Shown in pieces: positions 1 through 5,062 of a stretch of 7,992 nt of DNA; position 1 is the stretch's first letter; the number at the start of each line of letters is the position of its first letter. The notes beneath the pieces were generated by a model that was given only the letters and a program-made list of their open reading frames with translations, searched no databases and was not told where the DNA came from. The stretch covers positions 1-7,992 of the forward strand of contig JAGWTK010000167.1 in assembly GCA_028876035.1 (NCBI GenBank), given 5' to 3'. Position numbers and translations under genes: made by a program. This stretch comes from Bacteroidota bacterium. Lineage in GTDB: Bacteria; Bacteroidota; Bacteroidia; Chitinophagales; Chitinophagaceae.

Positions 1-122
1 AGTGCCTCTGTCAAGGGCTCATCGGTTGTTTGCAGCAACAAAACCAATTGGGTGATCACGGCAAACCATCCGCAACAACAAAGCAGGATAAGCACAAGTC
101 GTTGGAGCATCGGGTTTTGCAT
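1..122 (-). CDS. N-terminal fragment of a Pr6Pr-like small membrane protein (partial, runs off left edge)
   Basis: The reverse strand reads from an ATG at 122 for 40 uninterrupted codons to the window edge. The peptide starts MQNPMLQRLVLIL and continues into a hydrophobic segment with a Gly-Trp-Phe-Ala element at residues 18-21, then a polar turn (QTTDEPLTEA). A short basic start, one membrane helix containing GWFA, then a loop before a second helix resembles the beginning of Pr6Pr-family membrane proteins, small multi-helix proteins of unknown function. An in-frame TGA lies 36 nt upstream of this ATG, so the gene must begin here or at the second Met (residue 5). It is transcribed divergently from the CLC gene. 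The family call is from memory of the motif style on only 40 residues, so any other small polytopic membrane protein is possible. That it is a real gene start is better supported than its family. Confidence 0.5.
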   Translation of the reverse strand, partial: MQNPMLQRLVLILLCCCGWFAVITQLVLLLQTTDEPLTEA

Positions 123-288
123 CAGTGCTTTGTTTAACCAGGATGGAATAAAATTTCATTAAATATAACCAAAATACGTCTCTGTGCCGCCTGCCAGGGA
201 CGGTTTTCTACACCAGTTTGTTGTTTATAACATTACAGCCGCTGCAGTTTGTATCTTCGCCGCAGTTTTTAATAAACATGTAATAATT
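123..288. promoter_or_regulatory. Divergent intergenic region, AT-rich, presumed to hold both promoters
   Basis: This 166-nt stretch separates the start of the minus-strand membrane protein from the likely start of the CLC gene. Positions about 145-178 are strongly AT-rich, as expected for a promoter. I found no pair of elements matching the Bacteroidota -33 TTTG / -7 TAnnTTTG consensus at proper spacing on either strand. The nearest -7-like words are TATCTTCG at 252-259 (plus strand) and TATATTTA around 164-171 (minus strand), each with one mismatch and no matching upstream element. If the CLC gene really starts at the GTG at 184, the region shrinks to 61 nt. Confidence 0.3.
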
Positions 289-2076
289 TTGAACAGCATA
301 AAATCACTGTACCAGTTGATTATCCATCATCTGCGTACAAGAATTACTAGGGTTCAGTTTATTATGGTCATTGCGACCCTCACCGGTTTCGTATCCGGAA
401 TTCTCGCTGTCCTGCTCAAAACCATTGTTCACTACCTGCAACATTGGGTAAAAAATATCCCGCCTGTACAATTTTCCTATTTGTTTTTCCCGGTAGCTGG
501 TTTGCTGCTGGCGGTATTTCTCGCAAGGCGTTTATTCAGCGATGAGATTGAGAAAGGCATAGCAATGGTGCTCAAAGCAATTGCACGTCGCTCTTCCTTT
601 ATACCGCTGAAACATGTGTATGCGCACATAATGCTGAGTTCGGTAACAGTCGGACTTGGCGGTTCGGTGGGACTCGAAGCGCCCATCGTTGCCACGGGGT
701 CAGCAGCAGGCTCCAATCTTGGCAGAATAACGGATTTCAACTACCGCGAACGCACCCTCCTGATCGCTTGTGGTGCTGCAGCTGGTATTGCTGCGGTGTT
801 CAACGCGCCCATCGCAGGTGTTATCTTCGCGGTGGAAGTATTGCTCACAGAATCTGTTGTCAGTTATTTTATTCCGCTCATGATCTCTTCCGTCATGGGT
901 GCTCTTTGTTCGCGGATTATTTTGAAAGAGGCATCCCTGTTCAATTTCGTATTGCAGCAGAGTTTCAACTACCACAACGTGCCGTTTTATATGCTGATGG
1001 GCGTACTTACAGGTTTTGTGTCGCTCTACTATGCCTATGCATTCAAAGCCGTTGAACACCGCATTCACCATCTTCCCTCAAATCCTTATATCAAGGCAAT
1101 TGCGGGCGGACTCGTGTTATTGGTACTTTGTTTTATTTTCCCGCCCCTGTTCGGCGAAGGATACGATAGTGTAAAACGTGTCGCGAACGCCATTCCGGAC
1201 CAGGGCATACAACATTCCACCCTTTTCTCCTGGATGGGAGCAGAATGGGGTCTAATTGTGTTTACGGCACTCGTAGTGCTCGCAAAACCGCTGGCCGCGG
1301 GTTTCACCATCGGCGCAGGCGGTAATGGCGGTAATTTTGCGCCCTCCCTCTTCACCGGTGCTTACCTCGGCTATTTCTTTTCCAAGCTTGCCAACAGCAC
1401 GCCCTGGGTACGCATTCCCGAGGGAAATTTCAGTTTGGTGGGCATGGCGGGTGTACTCAGCGGGGTGATGTATTGTCCGCTTACTGCTATCTTCCTGATT
1501 GCAGAGATCACCAACGGGTACGAGCTTTTTATTCCGCTGATGATTGTTTCTTCTATTTCGTTTTTTATTGTAAAGACCTACGAGCCCTATTCCATGGAGA
1601 CAAAAAAACTGGCTTCGCTCGGGCATATTTTTACGCACCAGAAAGAAAAAAATATTCTCACCAGCATCAGCCTCGATGAAATGCTGGAAGATACGTACGA
1701 GAGCATCGGAATGAATGCGGGCTTCCCCGAACTTGTGGAACTCATACGCAAAAGCGATAAAAATATATTTGCTGTTCACGATGAAAAGCAGCGGTTTGCC
1801 GGAATCATTGAACTCAACGACATCAAACAAAAAATATTTGAACCCGAAAAATTCAGGAACCTGCAGGTAAAAGCGCTGATGAAAAGACCTCCCGCATTGC
1901 TGTATGAAGATCAGCCGATGCAGCAGGTAATGGAGCAATTCGATATCACGCAAAGCTGGTGGCTGCCGGTGCTCGACCGCGAGCAGCATTTTTCGGGTTT
2001 TATCTCCAAAACCAGGGTATTCAATAAATACCGGGAAATCATATCGCAGCAGGGCGATATTTACGAGACGCCTTAG
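289..2076 (+). CDS. CLC-family chloride channel/transporter with C-terminal CBS domains
   Basis: Integral membrane anion channel or exchanger of the CLC family, 595 residues from this start. Residues about 25-430 form the hydrophobic CLC core. Residues 128-132 (GLEAP) match the GREGP filter motif, so Glu130 is the gating glutamate. FNAPIAG (171-177) leads into AVEV, where Val184 falls at the internal proton glutamate position. GNFAP (348-352) matches GxFxP. Tyr434 in EPYSMETKK lies at the anion-coordinating Tyr position. The GSGIP position reads EKGIA (88-92). Residues about 462-585 form a CBS pair, probably a cytosolic regulatory module. The frame is open upstream to a GTG at 184, but I prefer the TTG at 289: it gives a length close to what I recall for Bacteroidota CLCs and removes an unusual hydrophobic leader. 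TTG 316 and ATG 364 are alternatives; the last would clip the first helix. The family is near certain; start, ion and transport mode are not. Confidence 0.92.
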   Translation: MNSIKSLYQLIIHHLRTRITRVQFIMVIATLTGFVSGILAVLLKTIVHYLQHWVKNIPPVQFSYLFFPVAGLLLAVFLARRLFSDEIEKGIAMVLKAIARRSSFIPLKHVYAHIMLSSVTVGLGGSVGLEAPIVATGSAAGSNLGRITDFNYRERTLLIACGAAAGIAAVFNAPIAGVIFAVEVLLTESVVSYFIPLMISSVMGALCSRIILKEASLFNFVLQQSFNYHNVPFYMLMGVLTGFVSLYYAYAFKAVEHRIHHLPSNPYIKAIAGGLVLLVLCFIFPPLFGEGYDSVKRVANAIPDQGIQHSTLFSWMGAEWGLIVFTALVVLAKPLAAGFTIGAGGNGGNFAPSLFTGAYLGYFFSKLANSTPWVRIPEGNFSLVGMAGVLSGVMYCPLTAIFLIAEITNGYELFIPLMIVSSISFFIVKTYEPYSMETKKLASLGHIFTHQKEKNILTSISLDEMLEDTYESIGMNAGFPELVELIRKSDKNIFAVHDEKQRFAGIIELNDIKQKIFEPEKFRNLQVKALMKRPPALLYEDQPMQQVMEQFDITQSWWLPVLDREQHFSGFISKTRVFNKYREIISQQGDIYETP

Positions 2077-2082
2077 AGATTG

Positions 2083-3405
2083 CTATTTTACCAGTTTGGA
2101 CACAATCAATTCACCCACTTTCCGGCCGGCATTGGCTCCTTCGTCTACACTTACACGGTAGTGAATTCCCCCATATACACGGCTGATGGATGCTTCGTCG
2201 GCAGCTTCCACAAAAGAATTAAAATGCCGCTGCAGTCCGATATAATGCAGATCGCTGGTATCCTGGAATGCCATATGATCACCGTATAGAGAGCTAAGCA
2301 CCACCGCAGCAGAGCGGGTGATGGTACTATGTCCGCTGGTATATTCCGGAAACGGTGGCGTTTGTAAAAACGGTGACCAGGCAGGGTCAATTCTTTCATT
2401 GATTACCGTAACCGGGCGGATATAATTGCTGCGGTATTTTTCGTCCCAGCAGGAGATAAATGCTTCATAAAGGGCGATGGCCGTGAGTGCATAGGTACGG
2501 GCCACTTTAACGGCGTCGGCCTTTGTTTGTTTGGCCGCAATGGCGGCAATCCCCATCCAATGGCCGCCAGGCGTAATTTTTTTATTGCCAAACATGAGGT
2601 GTCCGGAGTGTTCTATCACGAATGGATTATCGTCCCAGTACTTTGCAATCAGTCTTTGTTCATCCGTGAGGTTTTTTGCAATGTGATAAACTTCCTTCAC
2701 CCCTTTGAAGAATACACTGTTGGTATCCGTGCTGTATTGCGGCGGCCGTGGCGGCATAAATTGTGCAGCAGAGTCCATAACAAAAGGCTGCATGGTATTC
2801 CAGCACCACTCAATACCATCCTGGTAATCGGGTGGAGTAGGCCGCCATTTGCCGGGGTCATTGCTGCCCAGGAATTTCGGTTTACCGCGTGACTTCAGGT
2901 AGCCATCATCTTTTGCCCGCGCGAGGATTACAGCCGCAATGCTATCCCCAAAGTCGAGAGAACGCTGAAAAGTAGCGGGCTCCAGGCGCTGTTTGAAATT
3001 ATTATACACCGCTTCTTCATGTGATTTCAATGAATCAACGGAGAAAATTTTTACGTTGCGCGCCGTGGTAAAAAAAGCACGGCTGGCAGCCAGTGTAAAA
3101 TTATAGGCCTTATCTTTTTCGGGCTGGGGAAGTTTCCCGAAACCATGCAGCTTTTCTGCAATGGATGCATTGCCCGGCTCACTGAAACGAATAGCTTCAT
3201 ACGAGGCCAGGGAAGTATACACATAGATTCGGCTCGCTACCGGCGGCGTGAACACGTCGTAAATGATTGTTTGGGTGAGCAGGTCCTCATTCTCATGCAG
3301 GATATCAGTGTCCTGCATCGGCACAGTGGCAGGTTTTTGATCGCAGCCTGTAACCAATGTGAGTGAAAGTGCACACAACAGCATGCAGTGCAGAAAATGT
3401 TTCAT
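2083..3405 (-). CDS. Vanadium-dependent haloperoxidase / PAP2-superfamily lipoprotein
   Basis: A 440-residue exported protein. The N-terminus is a lipoprotein signal (short basic start, hydrophobic core, LVTGC with Cys21 as the lipidated residue), so it should be anchored in the envelope. The C-terminal half carries the full vanadate/phosphate site. Lys323 and Arg330-Pro331 form K-x6-R-P. FPEYTSGH (352-359) contains the Ser-Gly-His block with acid-base His359. SRVYGGIH (408-415) supplies Arg409 and the vanadate-ligand histidine His415. Trp320, three residues before the lysine, and Phe352 fall where fungal vanadium chloroperoxidase has Trp350 and Phe397. Known members oxidise halides with hydrogen peroxide, or act as acid phosphatases with the same pocket; the sequence cannot decide which. 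It is the last gene of the minus-strand run, 19 nt after the cytochrome/VCBS gene. The ATG start gives a good signal peptide; no Shine-Dalgarno is seen. Confidence 0.88.
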   Translation of the reverse strand: MKHFLHCMLLCALSLTLVTGCDQKPATVPMQDTDILHENEDLLTQTIIYDVFTPPVASRIYVYTSLASYEAIRFSEPGNASIAEKLHGFGKLPQPEKDKAYNFTLAASRAFFTTARNVKIFSVDSLKSHEEAVYNNFKQRLEPATFQRSLDFGDSIAAVILARAKDDGYLKSRGKPKFLGSNDPGKWRPTPPDYQDGIEWCWNTMQPFVMDSAAQFMPPRPPQYSTDTNSVFFKGVKEVYHIAKNLTDEQRLIAKYWDDNPFVIEHSGHLMFGNKKITPGGHWMGIAAIAAKQTKADAVKVARTYALTAIALYEAFISCWDEKYRSNYIRPVTVINERIDPAWSPFLQTPPFPEYTSGHSTITRSAAVVLSSLYGDHMAFQDTSDLHYIGLQRHFNSFVEAADEASISRVYGGIHYRVSVDEGANAGRKVGELIVSKLVK

Positions 3406-3424
3406 AGCAGATCGTTTGTTTGGG

Positions 3425-5062
3425 TCATGGTTTTTTTCCGGTGTTCAGCAACAAAAGAAAGGGTGGTCCCTGTTGCCACTTCGCGGCGGCCGGAATCGCC
3501 GAAGGTGCCATCGAAAAATTGCCGAGTATCAGATCCGTTTTACCATCCCTGTTGATGTCACCGGCATCCATCGAAAGCCAGCGGCCTGCGTCAGTGCCAG
3601 GGATTGTCCACGGCTCAAAATGCATCTCTCCACGGTTGTCAAGATAGATAAAACTTTGTTCAGGATGACGTAAATAATCCGCAAAAAATGAAATGGCAGC
3701 TATGTCTTTGTCCCCATCACCATCGAAGTCGGCCGCTATCGCTTTGTAACAACCAAACATGGGGTAAAAGAATGCCTTTGTAAATTGGTTGTGGCCATCG
3801 TTCAGGTACAAATAAAGACCATGATAGGGCTTTAAGACCGCTGAATAATCGGCGTTGTCGCCACAGGTATACAAGATATCTTCGAAACCATCGCCATTAA
3901 AATCAACCAGTTCAAAACCCGACGAACCATACACCGGTGGGAACCGAAGTTTCTGATCCTGATCAAACGCACCGTTCCCCTTGTTGGTAAACAGGAAAAT
4001 GCCTTCATCTCCCTGTGCAAACAAGACCCATATATCCGGTAAACCATCTTTGTTTACATCGCGGATGTATGCTTTAATTGCGCCCGGTAGCGGCCGCAAT
4101 ACATGCTTGGTGAATTGATGGTGTCCTTTCCCTTCCATCCACGAGAGTTCGCCTTCCATATGGCCGAATTCACACACGAGGTAATCGGTAATTCCATCTT
4201 TGTTGAAATCAGCTGCAGTCACCTGCACCGGCCTCGACAGTCCGTAAATACGAACGGAGGTATCCGCTGTCATCGGACCATTGACAGGCGCGATAACACT
4301 GGTCAAAGTTCCGTAATGGCCGTTGTTCGGATTCATCACCCCGATATTACAGGCCAGTAATCCACCCGCATGCCTGTCAATTTGTACGACGGGTGAAAGG
4401 GACGTAAGAGAATCTACTGGTTGCAGCTGCGCGTTATAACGATATACCCTTCGTGAATTCATATCGCCGGTGAAGATACTGGTGCGACCATCCAGCGTGT
4501 CGAATTGTACAAAGGTGGTAATCGGAACACCGGCACGGTTGGCCGGCGACCTTGTTTCAAACAAAGGAAGATTGCTATGAACAGCCGTGGGTGCGACAGA
4601 AGCCTGCAGGCTGTCGGGAGATACCGCCGAATAATAATCGATGATCGACTGCCATTCTTCTGCAGTAATTACTGGCTTGGATGGATAAAAATTGCGGCTG
4701 AGATCGGGGTCGTTTTTAGCAGACGCGTAGTATTGTCCATTGTGCGTAAAGATGCCCAGCCTCGGGGCCATTGCAGGCAACACGCCTTTCTCCCAGCTGG
4801 CTGCGTTCAGCAGGCTGGGGTCGGGGAGCAGGTGGCACGACTGGCAATACCTCGCGGCCAATTCCTTTCCTTTCCTGATCGAAGCATCGGGTATGCTGCT
4901 GTGCGTTGCGTTCTTCGGAATGTTATCGCATCCTGCACCCGCGAGCGCTACAACTACAAGCGCAATAGCAGCGCTCCTTCGAAACAGATCCAACTGCTGA
5001 TTGTATACAGACAAAGTAGGTTTACTACAGTGCAAGTGTCCGGGCTTTTCCCTGCGCATCAT
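3425..5062 (-). CDS. Cytochrome c-motif lipoprotein fused to a VCBS/FG-GAP repeat region
   Basis: A 545-residue exported protein. A hydrophobic segment (about 31-44) ends in AGAGC, suggesting lipidation at Cys45, although Gly at -3 is not the classical lipobox. A single c-type heme motif follows, CQSCH at residues 73-77; Met98 in PAMAPRLG is a candidate sixth ligand. Residues about 170-545 are repeats with five Ca-binding FG-GAP loops of the form D-x-N/D-x-D-G-x-x-D: 285-293, 335-343, 387-395, 445-453 and 502-510, as expected for a beta-propeller. The heme motif in a short N-terminal domain implies periplasmic maturation and electron transfer. The ATG at 5062 (or 5059) overlaps the upstream gene by 38 nt and puts 45 residues before the Cys, long for a lipoprotein. 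TTG at 5014 or 4993 gives a more normal signal peptide and no overlap. The architecture is clear; partner and substrate are unknown. Confidence 0.85.
   Translation of the reverse strand: MMRREKPGHLHCSKPTLSVYNQQLDLFRRSAAIALVVVALAGAGCDNIPKNATHSSIPDASIRKGKELAARYCQSCHLLPDPSLLNAASWEKGVLPAMAPRLGIFTHNGQYYASAKNDPDLSRNFYPSKPVITAEEWQSIIDYYSAVSPDSLQASVAPTAVHSNLPLFETRSPANRAGVPITTFVQFDTLDGRTSIFTGDMNSRRVYRYNAQLQPVDSLTSLSPVVQIDRHAGGLLACNIGVMNPNNGHYGTLTSVIAPVNGPMTADTSVRIYGLSRPVQVTAADFNKDGITDYLVCEFGHMEGELSWMEGKGHHQFTKHVLRPLPGAIKAYIRDVNKDGLPDIWVLFAQGDEGIFLFTNKGNGAFDQDQKLRFPPVYGSSGFELVDFNGDGFEDILYTCGDNADYSAVLKPYHGLYLYLNDGHNQFTKAFFYPMFGCYKAIAADFDGDGDKDIAAISFFADYLRHPEQSFIYLDNRGEMHFEPWTIPGTDAGRWLSMDAGDINRDGKTDLILGNFSMAPSAIPAAAKWQQGPPFLLLLNTGKKP

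Noticed and set aside
211..260. Bacteroidota-type promoter (TTTG at 217-220, TATCTTCG at 252-259)
   Set aside because: The spacing of 31 nt is much longer than the usual 19-21 and the -7 word has a mismatch, so this is not called as a promoter.
1252..1989. 245-codon open frame on the minus strand inside the CLC gene
   Set aside because: It lies fully antisense to a clear CLC/CBS gene, its product has no recognisable domain and is rich in unusual residues, as expected of a shadow frame.
2051..2074. Possible terminator hairpin (agggcg pairing with cgcctt)
   Set aside because: The stem is six pairs with one G-T and a 12-nt loop, lies inside the CLC coding end, and no T-tract follows on either strand.
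3340..3345. Surface-export signal after the lipidated cysteines of the two lipoproteins
   Set aside because: The residues after Cys (DQKP in the haloperoxidase, DNIP in the cytochrome protein) do not match the acidic or K-D/E type surface-export signals known in Bacteroidota, so surface display is not claimed.
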